Source: Frankia sp. AgKG'84/4 (GTDB lineage Bacteria; Actinomycetota; Actinomycetes; Frankiales; Frankiaceae). Taken from it: a stretch of DNA of 46,648 nt. Below, one piece after another: positions 8,161 to 16,186 of the stretch. The stretch is taken from the NCBI RefSeq assembly GCF_023242965.2, contig NZ_JALKFU020000002.1:1-46648 (forward strand), in the 5' to 3' direction. Each line of letters begins with the position of its first letter. Within the stretch, counting starts at the first letter, position 1. The notes beneath the pieces were generated by a model. The model searched no databases. It was not told where the DNA came from and was given only the letters and a program-made list of their open reading frames with translations. Position numbers and translations under genes: made by a program.

Positions 8161-8643
8161 GTGGTGGGCACCCGACCGTCCTTCACCGGGGAAACCCTGA
8201 CCGGCGACATGGCCCGCGGCCGCTTTCCCGGGATCCGCCGGGCGATGCTCGACTTCGTCGGTGCCTACCTGCTCGACTTCGAGACCGCCGCCCAGCGGGC
8301 CGGGCTGACCCTCGCCCAGGCGCGGGTCCTCGGTTTCGCGGCGATCCGGCCCTCATCGATGAAGGACATCGCCGCGCAGTTCGGCTGCGACCCGTCGAAC
8401 CTGACCGCCAAGGTCGACCGTCTCATCGAACTGGGCCTCGTCGAACGCCGCGCCGATCCGCGCGACGGACGCGTCAAGCTGATCGCCGCCACCGCCGACG
8501 GCACCGCCGCGTCGGCCGCCCTCTGCCACAGTCGTGACTGGCTGGCCGACGTGCTCGGTTCCCTTTCCGCCGACGAGGCCCGCACCATCCAGACCGCCTT
8601 CGAGCTCCTGGTGAACTGCACCGCGGCCGACCAGGAAAGCTAG
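8161..8643 (+). CDS. MarR family transcriptional regulator
   Basis: The winged-helix protein has about 160 residues. LTLAQARVLGFAAIRPSSMKDIA leads into the recognition helix AQFGCDPSNLTAKVDRLIELGLVERR and the wing RADPRDGRVKLIAATADG, a classical MarR pattern. The start is uncertain. The GTG pair at 8161/8164 follows TATCGT, a plausible -10 box, by four bases, so the mRNA may be leaderless, as is frequent in actinomycetes. An ATG at 8209 would give a shorter protein without a visible ribosome site. A start further upstream would run through the operator. It probably represses the divergent SnoaL-MDR operon. Confidence 0.83.
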   Translation: MVGTRPSFTGETLTGDMARGRFPGIRRAMLDFVGAYLLDFETAAQRAGLTLAQARVLGFAAIRPSSMKDIAAQFGCDPSNLTAKVDRLIELGLVERRADPRDGRVKLIAATADGTAASAALCHSRDWLADVLGSLSADEARTIQTAFELLVNCTAADQES

Positions 8644-8648
8644 TGTGA

Positions 8649-8815
8649 TCAGCCGGGGTTCTCGCCCGGCGCGGACCAGTGCTGGAAAGCCGTCAAAAGA
8701 TCATCGCGGACGGCTGGCGGCACACTCTCCGCCGGCAGGGCGCCGACGGCGCGGATGGTCTCCTCGAATTGACCGCAGTGCGATGGCAGCCCTCGCACGG
8801 CGCTTTCCCTCTGAC
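8649..8815 (-). pseudogene. Remnant of a zinc-finger anti-sigma factor (zf-HC2 type)
   Basis: The minus strand ending at 8649 encodes HCGQFEETIRAVGALPAES, then VPPAVRDDLLTAFQHW. This matches the part of zf-HC2 anti-sigma factors that follows the Cys-x2-Cys, namely a Q-x3-T-x3-hydrophobic-G helix and an R-x2-L-L-x2-F-x2-W ending. The CEGCH half of the zinc motif lies just upstream but in another frame, so there is a frameshift, and no cognate sigma gene or start remains. The remaining bases to 8960 hold no gene I can recognise. Family assignment rests on pattern memory. Confidence 0.45.
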
Positions 8816-8960
8816 CGGCGGCCGGGACATGACGGTCTCGGTGGTTCGCGCCCGGCGGCAAACCACCCACGGTGTGGTCCGCCTGGGGCCGTCATGTTCC
8901 ACCCGGTTGGCATGGGGAAGCCCGTTCGTTGTCCGCCTACCGAGAACGTTAGGTGCCCCC

Positions 8961-9917
8961 ATGGTGTGGATCACAGCGCGGCAACCGGCACTACCAGGAC
9001 AGATACCGCTGGATCAGCGTCTGCCCAGCCCGCCTTCACCAGCACCGGCGGAACAGCCCGCGCCGGCCGGGCGGGGCGAACGTGCCTCCGGTGTTCTGTT
9101 GATGCTGGGGTCGGCGGTCGCCTTTAGCACCGTCGGGCTATTCACCGCGCTCACCTCGCTACCGCTGCCGGATGTTCTGGTGATCCGGGGCGTCTTCGGG
9201 GCACTGGCGATCTGGGTGGTGGCGCGCCTTTTCACCGGGCAGCGGTTGTCGGACCGGGCGAACTTCCGCTGGCCGGCGCTGAGCGTCGCGGCATTGTTCA
9301 CGATCGGGATGACCAGCCTGGTCATCGCCTACCGGATCGGCACCGTCGTCAACGTGTCAATCATCTACGCCACGGTACCGATCATCGTCGGACTGATCGA
9401 AATGCTGCTGGGGCGGCACCGGCCCCCCGGGATCTTCTGGGTCACCAGCGGCGGCGTGGTCGTCGGTGTCGCGGTCATGTCGGGCGGCGGGCTCTCGGGC
9501 GGGGATGTCGCGGGAATGGCCCTGGCGCTGCTCATGACGGTCTGCGTGGCCGGTGTCATCCTCATCGCCCGCGAGCACCGCGAGACGCCGATGCTCGCCG
9601 CCTCCGGCCTGGCCTGCCTGCTGAGCGCGGTTGTGGCGGCGCCGTTCGCCGGGTCCGGGCTGTTCCGGCCGACCCAGCTGCTGATCTGCGCGGCCTTCGG
9701 AATCGTGACGCTCGGGCTGGGCCGGGTCTTCCTGGTGATCGGGTCGAGCCGCGTCCCGTCCCGAACGGCGGCCCTGATAGATGTCCTGGACGCGCCGCTG
9801 ACGCCGGTCTGGACGCTGGTCCTTCTCGACGACGTGCCCGCGGCGCGAAGCGTGATCGGGGGCGCCGTCGTCATCGCGATGGTGATGGTCGGCATTCGGT
9901 TCAGCGACGCCGACTGA
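8961..9917 (+). CDS. EamA/DMT-superfamily permease
   Basis: The 318-residue product is an integral membrane protein with about ten hydrophobic helices arranged as two EamA repeats. The first starts at GVLLMLGSAVAFSTVGLFTAL and the second near VAGMALALLMTVCVAGVIL. It closes with IDVLDAPLTPVWTLVLLDD and a glycine-rich last helix, as usual for drug/metabolite exporters of this superfamily. A proline-rich tail of about 40 residues precedes the first helix. ATG 8961 is chosen because AGG lies eight bases upstream and longer versions have non-membrane, shadow-like sequence. Substrate unknown. A strong hairpin follows the stop. Confidence 0.87.
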   Translation: MVWITARQPALPGQIPLDQRLPSPPSPAPAEQPAPAGRGERASGVLLMLGSAVAFSTVGLFTALTSLPLPDVLVIRGVFGALAIWVVARLFTGQRLSDRANFRWPALSVAALFTIGMTSLVIAYRIGTVVNVSIIYATVPIIVGLIEMLLGRHRPPGIFWVTSGGVVVGVAVMSGGGLSGGDVAGMALALLMTVCVAGVILIAREHRETPMLAASGLACLLSAVVAAPFAGSGLFRPTQLLICAAFGIVTLGLGRVFLVIGSSRVPSRTAALIDVLDAPLTPVWTLVLLDDVPAARSVIGGAVVIAMVMVGIRFSDAD

Positions 9918-9927
9918 CGCCGACCAG

Positions 9928-9959
9928 AAATTCCCGGCCGTTCCCGCGGGCCGGGATTT
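9928..9959 (+). terminator. Hairpin after EamA permease
   Basis: AAATTCCCGGCC and GGGCCGGGATTT form a long GC stem continued by an AAAT/ATTT stem with a one-base bulge, starting 11 bases after the stop. The flanking A and T runs make it a possible bidirectional terminator. Confidence 0.6.
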
Positions 9960-10037
9960 CGGCGCCGGTTCGACGAGGAGGCGCTGCGGCTGGCCGCGAT
10001 GGCCGGCCGGCCCCTGATCCGCGTCGAGCTGAGCTGA
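9960..10037 (+). pseudogene. Possible gene tail, unrecognised
   Basis: After the hairpin a frame continues to a TGA at 10035-10037 and encodes RFDEEALRLAAMAGRPLIR, ending in VELS. The composition and codon pattern look coding, but there is no start codon or ribosome site. It may be the C-terminal scrap of a lost gene. I cannot name the family. Confidence 0.25.
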
Positions 10038-10053
10038 GCGCCGCTCGATCCGA

Positions 10054-10464
10054 TCACTCGTCGGCGTGGCAGCAGACCTCCAGTTCCATGCCATCGACAT
10101 CGCGGAAGAACAGCGACCACTCGGAGCCGAGCCGCTGGATCTCGCCGATGTCGGCGCCCAGGTCGCGCAGCCGGTCGCGGGTCGCCTCCAGCGTCGCGAG
10201 CGAGTCGACCGCGAGGCCGAAATGGTCGATCGGGCCCCGCCCGCCCTGCCGGCGTCGATCACCGAGGATCTCGTCGGCTGGCACTTCGAATGCGTTGAGG
10301 GCGGCGCCGCCGCCGAGATCGAGGATGATCATGCGCGGGTGGTCGTCCTTCGCCGCCATCTCGAAGGTGATCGCGGCGTCGAACGCGTCGATGTAGAACT
10401 TGATGAGTCTGTCCAGGTCCGCCGTGATGGTGGCGACGTGGTTGAAACCGGTGGTGGTCGGCAT
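10054..10464 (-). CDS. VOC family protein (glyoxalase-like)
   Basis: The 136-residue product starts MPTTTGFNHVATITADLDRL, a typical VOC first strand with a metal-ligand histidine (FNHV). The second half repeats the unit with PIDHFGLAVDSLATLEATRD and ends LFFRDVDGMELEVCCH, with Glu in the usual last ligand place (H..H..E arrangement visible). ATG 10464 is preceded by GGGGAG at four bases. Members include glyoxalase I, extradiol dioxygenases and resistance proteins; the ligand set suggests a metal-dependent one, but the substrate is unknown. It stands alone between gene remnants. Confidence 0.85.
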   Translation of the reverse strand: MPTTTGFNHVATITADLDRLIKFYIDAFDAAITFEMAAKDDHPRMIILDLGGGAALNAFEVPADEILGDRRRQGGRGPIDHFGLAVDSLATLEATRDRLRDLGADIGEIQRLGSEWSLFFRDVDGMELEVCCHADE

Positions 10465-10564
10465 CGAACTCCCCGATCCGCTCGACGATCTGCGTTCAGA
10501 CCGAGTATCACGCTGATCGGGACCGGCGGTCACGGCACGAACCGACCGGCCGCCCGGATCCGTC

Positions 10565-10624
10565 TCACCGGGGCAGGCGGAGGATCGTGGCGCCGGCCAG
10601 GACGATGGCACCACCCAGAATCTG
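10565..10624 (-). pseudogene. 3' remnant of an EamA/DMT permease
   Basis: On the minus strand 19 codons followed by TGA encode QILGGAIVLAGATILRLPR, the last transmembrane helix and basic tail typical of EamA-family permeases (compare VIGGAVVIAMVMVGIRF at the end of the permease at 8961-9917). All upstream parts are missing. The sequence stops exactly where a MarR gene fragment begins on the other strand, which marks a deletion joint. Confidence 0.6.
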
Positions 10625-10753
10625 CGTGCTGATCGATCACCTCACGGAGGCGGAGCTGGAGACGCCCGCCGCCATCGGCGATAAGGCGCGCGAGCGGCAG
10701 GCGGTGCTGGGGCAGCGGCGCTGACGGGTCGCGGTCGGTGACCGCACGGCCGG
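10624..10753 (+). pseudogene. 3' remnant of a MarR gene, paralogous to the gene at 2365-2835
   Basis: From 10624 the sequence aligns without gaps to 2735-2864 (constant offset 7,889), with about 15 scattered differences. In the MarR frame it encodes VLIDHLTEAELET, PAAIGDKARER and a TGA at 10722-10724 that matches the intact gene's stop. Similarity continues past the stop for about 30 bases. The DNA-binding domain and start are absent, so it cannot make a regulator. Confidence 0.85.
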
Positions 10754-10781
10754 CGCCGGGCCTGCGGACGCGCGCTGCGGA

Positions 10782-13700
10782 TCAGGGGCCTGGCGGGGCG
10801 GCGAGCTGGTCGATCAGATGGTCGGCTATCGCCGCCACGCTCGGGTGATGCCACAGCAGCGTCGACGGGAGCCGGCGGCCGAACCGCTTTTCCAACCGCC
10901 GGCGGAGGACGATGGTCATCACCGAGTCGAGGCCCTGCTCGACCAGCGAACGATCGACGTCCAGCGCCGTGGCGGCGAGGCGCATCTCGCCGGCCACGTC
11001 GGCGCCGACCACCTCGACCATCCGCCTGCGCAGCTCGTCGGGCAGCAGACCGGCCAGCGGGTCGGGAGTCTGCGGAGTGTTCTCTGCGCCGGCCCCACCC
11101 GCGCCCCGCGTCGTGCCGCCCGGCGGGACGTCGAGCTCGGCCAGCAGTGGGATGTCATCCGTGCCGGCGCCGGCCGGGCGGCCGTCGTCGACGGGTGCCC
11201 GGTTCAGGATGACGAACTGGCCGGGACCGCGTCGGGAGGCGAAATCCCACGCGGCGAATGCCTCCGCCGGCGAGATGTCGGTGACGCCGATGGCACGCAG
11301 CGCGCGGTCAACAGCCTTGTTCGCGGCCATGCCCTGCCCTCGCCAGGACGTCCAGTCGAAACTGGTGGTGTCACCGCGGTGCGCCGCCAGCGCGTCGAGG
11401 AAGGCGTTGGCCGCGCCGTAACTGGCCTGCCCGGGTAGCCGCAACAGCTGGCCGCACGAGGCGAACAGGACAAAGAAGTCCACGGTGCCCGGCGGAAACA
11501 GCCGGTGCAGGTTCCACGCCCCGTTGACCTTCGGGCGTAGGACCGTGCGCAGCGAGGACTCGTCGACGTCCAGCGCCATGCGGTTGTCCAGGACGCCGGC
11601 CGCGTGCACGATGCCGCTGATCGGCGGCAGATCCGTGCACTCCGACAGTGCCCTGGCGGTCGCCGCCTCGTCGGCGACGTCGAGCGCGACAACCCGGACC
11701 GTGACGCCGAGGCCCTCCAGCGCGCGCACCGCGTCGATCCGGCGGCGGGTTTCGGGGTCAGTGGGATCGTCCCACTCCCGCCGGGGCGGGAGCCCATGCC
11801 TGCCAGCAAGGACGAGCCGGCGTGCTCCGCGCTCCGTCAGCCAGTGGGCGACCGCCAGGCCGAGCTGGCCGAGGCCGCCCGTGACGAGATAGCTTGCGTC
11901 GGCCCGGCACGCAAGGGGCGGACGCAGCCCGCCCGGCTCCTCGGGACGTGCCGCGACCGGGCGCAGCCGCGCCCTCGTGATGTCCGTGCCGCGCACCGCC
12001 ACGACGTCCTCGTCCCATCCCGCGCGCAGCACGTCGAGCAGCGGCGTCCCGCCGGCTTCGGCCAGATCGCCGGCGGGCAGGTCGACTATGCCGCCCCACA
12101 GGCCGTTGTGCTCGCCGGCCAGCACCCGGCCGAGCCCCCACTGGGTGGACTGCGTCAGCTGGGCCTCGCCCTCGCTCTCCCGCACGCCGGTGGTGAGGGC
12201 CCACAGCCTGGCCGTCCGGGACTCCGCGAGCTGCCGCGCCGCCGCCAGCAACAGCCACGCCGCCCGCCCCGCTGCCACCGGTACCGACTCGCCAGGCTCG
12301 GCGGGCGGCGCCATCACGAGGACGTCGGTCGGCGGGGCGCCCGGGTCGGTGAGATCGGTGAGGTCGGTCGGGTCCCGCACGGTTCGGCAGCGGGCGCCGG
12401 CCGCTCGCAGCGCCGCCGCCAGCCCGTCGGCCCGGTTTAGCCCGTCGGCTCTGTCCGGCCCGCCGGCCCCGTCCAGCTCGCCGGCTCCGACAAGAACGAT
12501 GTCCCGGTGCGCGGCGCCATCGGGCGGTGCCGGGAGGTCGAGCGGGCGCCAGACGAGTTCGTGCACCAGCGCCGGTGGCCTGGCGGCGGGACGGCCGGTC
12601 GCCACCCCGTAGCGCAGCCCACCCAGCTGCCCCACCACGGCGCCGGTCGCATCGAGGACGAGGACGTCGAGCAGGTCGTCGTGGTTGATCACCTGCACGT
12701 CCACCGTCGACGGTGGCGGCCCGGCCAGTCGCACCCGGCTCAGGCCCGCCACCATCCGCAGCGCCGGGGGGCCGGCGAAGACGGCCGGGGCGACGGACAG
12801 CGCGGCGTCGAGCACCGCGGCCCAGGTGGTGCTCGGGCCGATCTCGACCCGGGCCCGCAGGACGTGCACGCCGCGCAGCAGTTCCGCCACGGTCCAGTCG
12901 AAGGCCATGGACGGCACGCCGACCGACGCCAGCTGGCTCCGCACCTCGCCCGGGTCGGCCGGTCGCAGCCCGCGGGCCCGCCGGGTCTGCACCGGCTCCC
13001 CGTCGGTGGGCAGCGCGGTGGCGTGGGCGAGCCAGTCGCCGTCCGGGGCGCGTGATGCCAACCGCAGGCCCGTCTCGTCGCGCAGCACCTGGACCTCCCG
13101 CCGCGGCCCGACGATCAGTGGCAGCCGCAGTTCCACGTCGTCGAGCGCGGTGTGGCCACCGGCGGCGAGGAAGGTGGTGAGCACGACGGCCGCAGGGACG
13201 ACCTCGGTGCCCTCGATCGTGTGATGGCCGGGGTACGGGCGGCTGGAGTCGTCCAGCAGCGTTCGCCACAGGTGGGGCGACCGCCCGGCAATCGGGATCT
13301 CGGATCCGAGCAGTGTGTGGGAGTCGGGGTCATGCCGCAGGCCCTGGCCCTGCTCGGTCGCCGTGCCGCGGTGCCAGTGCGACTGCCGCTGCCAGGCCAC
13401 CGGCGGCAGCGTGACGAGGTCGCCGGCTGGCGCCAGGCGACGCCAGTCGACGGTGATGCCGTGGCTGTGCGCGGCGCCGAGCGCGGCGAGCATCGAGTGG
13501 CCCTCAGGCTGGTCGCGGCGCAGCGACGAGCCGACGAAGACGCGGTCCGTCCCGAGCTCGGCGAGGGTCTCACTGACCGAGTGGGCGACGACAGGATGCG
13601 CCGAGATCTCCAGGAAGGCGCGGAAACCATCCTGCGTGGCGGCCTCGACCGCCGCCGACAGCAGCACCGGATTGCGCAGGTTGCCCGCCCAGTAAGCGGC

Positions 13701-16127
13701 GTCGAGCGGCGCGTTCGCGCGGGGGTCGGCGAGCGCCGTGCGGTACATCGGGATCCGTGGTGCCCGCGACATGAGGTTTGCCGCGGCCGCCGCCAGCTCG
13801 TCGACGAGCTCGTCCATCTGCGGGCTGTGGAACGCGACGTCCGACGCGACCCGGCGCAGCTGGATGTCCTCGGCAGCCCACTGCTCGGCGAGCGCGTCGA
13901 GCGCGGCCGGCGAGCCGGAGAGCACGCTGGACGACGGGGATGCCGAGATCGCGGCCACCAGGTCCGTGCGCCCGGCCAGCCGTTGCTGTGCCTCGTCGAA
14001 GGGCAGGGGCGCCATAGCCATCGCCCCGGCACCGGCCACCCTGCGCAACAACCGGGAGCGGCGGCAGCTCAGCAGCGCACCGTCCGACAGGGTCAGCGCC
14101 CCGCAGGCCACCGCCGCGGCGATCTCGCCGACCGAGTGACCGATCACCGCGTCCGGGGTGACGCCGTACGACCGCCACACGGCCGCGAGCCCCACCTGCA
14201 TCACAAAGATCATCGTCTGGATGTGGTCGATGCGGTGCAGCTCGCCGTCTTCGAGCACCTTCCGCGGGGAGAAGCCGGCCTCGGCGGCGAACACCGGCTC
14301 CAGCTCAGCCAGCACAGCGGTGAAGGCCGGCTCGGTCACCAGCAGCTCGCGTCCCATACCGACCCACTGCGAGCCGTGCCCGGAGAAGACCCACACCAGC
14401 CCGGCACCCCGGCCGGCGGCCACCGTCGCGGTGACGGTCTGCCGTGACGGTGTCCCGGCGGCGACGTGGCGCAGTCCGTCGACGAGGTCGTCCCGGTCGG
14501 TCGCGACCATGGTGGCGCGGTGCTCGAGGTGGGACCGCCGCAGTCCCAGCGTGTGCCCGACCGCCTCGAGCGATGCCGCCGGTGCGGTCCCGCCGGGTTC
14601 GGTGAGCCAGTCGGCCAGGCGGCCGGCATACGCGCGCAGCGCGGGCTCGGACGCCGCCGACAGCGGGAACAGCCCCGCGCCCGGCGACCTGGTCGCGGCG
14701 TCGTCCCGGCCGGGCGCGAACCTGTCCGGCCCCGCCGAGGCGGCCGTCTCCGTCGCTGGTGCTGGTGCTGGGGCTTCCTCCAGCAGGACATGGCCGATGG
14801 TGCCGCCGTAGCCGAAGCCGGACACGCCGGCGCGGCGTACCTGCCCGTTGTCCGGCCAGACCGTGCGCTCGGTGACGACCCGCAGGCCGGAGGCCGGCCA
14901 GTCGATCGCCGGGTTGCCGGTCCGGAAGTTCAGACTCGGCGGGATCTCATCATGGGCCAGGACCAGGGTCGTCTTGATGAGACTGGCGACGCCGGCGCCG
15001 GCCTCCAGGTGGCCGATGTTGGGCTTGACCGACCCGATCAGGCACGGCCGGTCGGCGCTCCGCCCGGCGCCGTAGACGGCGGCCAGCGCGCCGGCCTCGA
15101 GCGGGTCGCCAAGGCTGGTGCCCGTGCCGTGGGTCTCGACGTAGTCGACGGAATCCGGCGCCACCCGCGCCGAGCTGCAGGCGCGGGCCAGCAGCTCGCG
15201 CTGGGCGTCCCCGTTGGGCGCCATGATCCCGCCCGTGCGACCGTCCTGATGCACGGCGCTGCCCCGGATGACGGCCAGCACCCGGTCACCGTCCCGCGCC
15301 GCGGCGGACAGCAGCTTGAGCACGAGGATCCCGCCGCCCTCACCGCGGCCGTAGCCGTCAGCAGCCGCGTCGAAAGGCTTGCACCGGCCGTCCGCGGCGG
15401 TGGCACCCGCCGCTTCCAGGGTGAGCGTCAGTCCCGGCGAGATGATCAAGTTCACCCCGCCGACAAGGGCGAGGGAACTCTCCCCGGTCCGCAGGCTCTG
15501 GCAGGCCAGATGGGTGGCCACCAGCGACGCCGAGCACGCGGTGTCCACCGCAAGGCTCGGGCCGCGCAGGTCCAGGGCGTAGGAGATGCGGTTCGCCGCC
15601 GCGCACAGCGCGCTGCCAATGCCCGTCCAGGCCTCGATGGCGGGCAGATCCTCGAGCATGCGGCGGCCGTAGTCGTCCGACCCGATGCCGACGAACACAC
15701 CGGTGTCGCTGCCGGCGAGGTCGCGTGGTGCGACACCGGCGTGTTCCAGCGCCTCCCAGCTGAGCTCAAGCAGCAGGCGCTGCTGGGGGTCCATCAGCTC
15801 CGCCTCCCGCGGGGTGAGGCCGAAGAACGCCGCGTCGAAACCGCTGATGTCGGCGAGAAACCCGCCGGGCACGGCGGCGCGGCGCACGGCTGCCGCATGG
15901 TCGGGGCCGAGATCGGCGTAGCCGCTCCAGCGTTCCACCGGCGGTTCGCCGATGCCGTCGCGCCCGTCGAGCAACAGGTTCCAGAACGCCTCCGGGCCGT
16001 CCGCGCCGCCGGGGAACCGGCAGCCGAGGCCGATCACCGCCACCGGCTCGGCGGGTGCGGGCGGCGCGGCGCTGGTCGGGGCTTCGGTGGTCTGGGCGAC
16101 GCGGTACATGAGGTTCTCGCCTTCCAT
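10782..16127 (-). CDS. Iterative type I polyketide synthase, 6-methylsalicylate-synthase-like (KS-AT-DH-KR-ACP)
   Basis: The 1,781-residue product matches bacterial 6-MSA synthases (about 1,750 residues) in length and domain order. KS (about 28-450) has DTACSAS with Cys198, His333 in THGTGT and His373 in NIGHLEA, and carries GGIMAPNGDAQ, typical of the 6-MSAS clade. AT (about 545-860) has GHSVGE with Ser665 and an AFH motif that suggests malonyl-CoA. DH (about 925-1150) keeps HTIEGTEVVP, although the second catalytic motif reads DAALS instead of the usual D-x3-Q/H. In the 6-MSAS family this domain may act as a thioester hydrolase. KR (about 1280-1640) has TGGLGQLG and SYGAAN. ACP has GLDSVMT (about 1732). 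ATG 16127 is chosen; ATG 16109 is an alternative. It follows the KAS III gene by 59 bases, so it is probably last in the operon. Confidence 0.88.
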   Translation of the reverse strand: MEGENLMYRVAQTTEAPTSAAPPAPAEPVAVIGLGCRFPGGADGPEAFWNLLLDGRDGIGEPPVERWSGYADLGPDHAAAVRRAAVPGGFLADISGFDAAFFGLTPREAELMDPQQRLLLELSWEALEHAGVAPRDLAGSDTGVFVGIGSDDYGRRMLEDLPAIEAWTGIGSALCAAANRISYALDLRGPSLAVDTACSASLVATHLACQSLRTGESSLALVGGVNLIISPGLTLTLEAAGATAADGRCKPFDAAADGYGRGEGGGILVLKLLSAAARDGDRVLAVIRGSAVHQDGRTGGIMAPNGDAQRELLARACSSARVAPDSVDYVETHGTGTSLGDPLEAGALAAVYGAGRSADRPCLIGSVKPNIGHLEAGAGVASLIKTTLVLAHDEIPPSLNFRTGNPAIDWPASGLRVVTERTVWPDNGQVRRAGVSGFGYGGTIGHVLLEEAPAPAPATETAASAGPDRFAPGRDDAATRSPGAGLFPLSAASEPALRAYAGRLADWLTEPGGTAPAASLEAVGHTLGLRRSHLEHRATMVATDRDDLVDGLRHVAAGTPSRQTVTATVAAGRGAGLVWVFSGHGSQWVGMGRELLVTEPAFTAVLAELEPVFAAEAGFSPRKVLEDGELHRIDHIQTMIFVMQVGLAAVWRSYGVTPDAVIGHSVGEIAAAVACGALTLSDGALLSCRRSRLLRRVAGAGAMAMAPLPFDEAQQRLAGRTDLVAAISASPSSSVLSGSPAALDALAEQWAAEDIQLRRVASDVAFHSPQMDELVDELAAAAANLMSRAPRIPMYRTALADPRANAPLDAAYWAGNLRNPVLLSAAVEAATQDGFRAFLEISAHPVVAHSVSETLAELGTDRVFVGSSLRRDQPEGHSMLAALGAAHSHGITVDWRRLAPAGDLVTLPPVAWQRQSHWHRGTATEQGQGLRHDPDSHTLLGSEIPIAGRSPHLWRTLLDDSSRPYPGHHTIEGTEVVPAAVVLTTFLAAGGHTALDDVELRLPLIVGPRREVQVLRDETGLRLASRAPDGDWLAHATALPTDGEPVQTRRARGLRPADPGEVRSQLASVGVPSMAFDWTVAELLRGVHVLRARVEIGPSTTWAAVLDAALSVAPAVFAGPPALRMVAGLSRVRLAGPPPSTVDVQVINHDDLLDVLVLDATGAVVGQLGGLRYGVATGRPAARPPALVHELVWRPLDLPAPPDGAAHRDIVLVGAGELDGAGGPDRADGLNRADGLAAALRAAGARCRTVRDPTDLTDLTDPGAPPTDVLVMAPPAEPGESVPVAAGRAAWLLLAAARQLAESRTARLWALTTGVRESEGEAQLTQSTQWGLGRVLAGEHNGLWGGIVDLPAGDLAEAGGTPLLDVLRAGWDEDVVAVRGTDITRARLRPVAARPEEPGGLRPPLACRADASYLVTGGLGQLGLAVAHWLTERGARRLVLAGRHGLPPRREWDDPTDPETRRRIDAVRALEGLGVTVRVVALDVADEAATARALSECTDLPPISGIVHAAGVLDNRMALDVDESSLRTVLRPKVNGAWNLHRLFPPGTVDFFVLFASCGQLLRLPGQASYGAANAFLDALAAHRGDTTSFDWTSWRGQGMAANKAVDRALRAIGVTDISPAEAFAAWDFASRRGPGQFVILNRAPVDDGRPAGAGTDDIPLLAELDVPPGGTTRGAGGAGAENTPQTPDPLAGLLPDELRRRMVEVVGADVAGEMRLAATALDVDRSLVEQGLDSVMTIVLRRRLEKRFGRRLPSTLLWHHPSVAAIADHLIDQLAAPPGP

Positions 16128-16186
16128 AGCCTGCCCGCCCGTCGCGGGATGGTCCGCCGCTCGTCTGTGCAGGGCCGCCGGGTGGC

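Noticed and set aside
10465-10614. N-terminal extension of the second VOC protein
   Set aside because: The VOC domain starts at 10464 with GGGGAG upstream. The extension lacks family similarity and runs up to the EamA remnant.
12330-12490. Short tandem-like repeats (Asp-Leu-Thr and Arg-Ala-Asp-Gly-Leu) inside the PKS
   Set aside because: They are degenerate linker repeats before the KR domain, in frame and without unit conservation; they give no evidence of a separate element.
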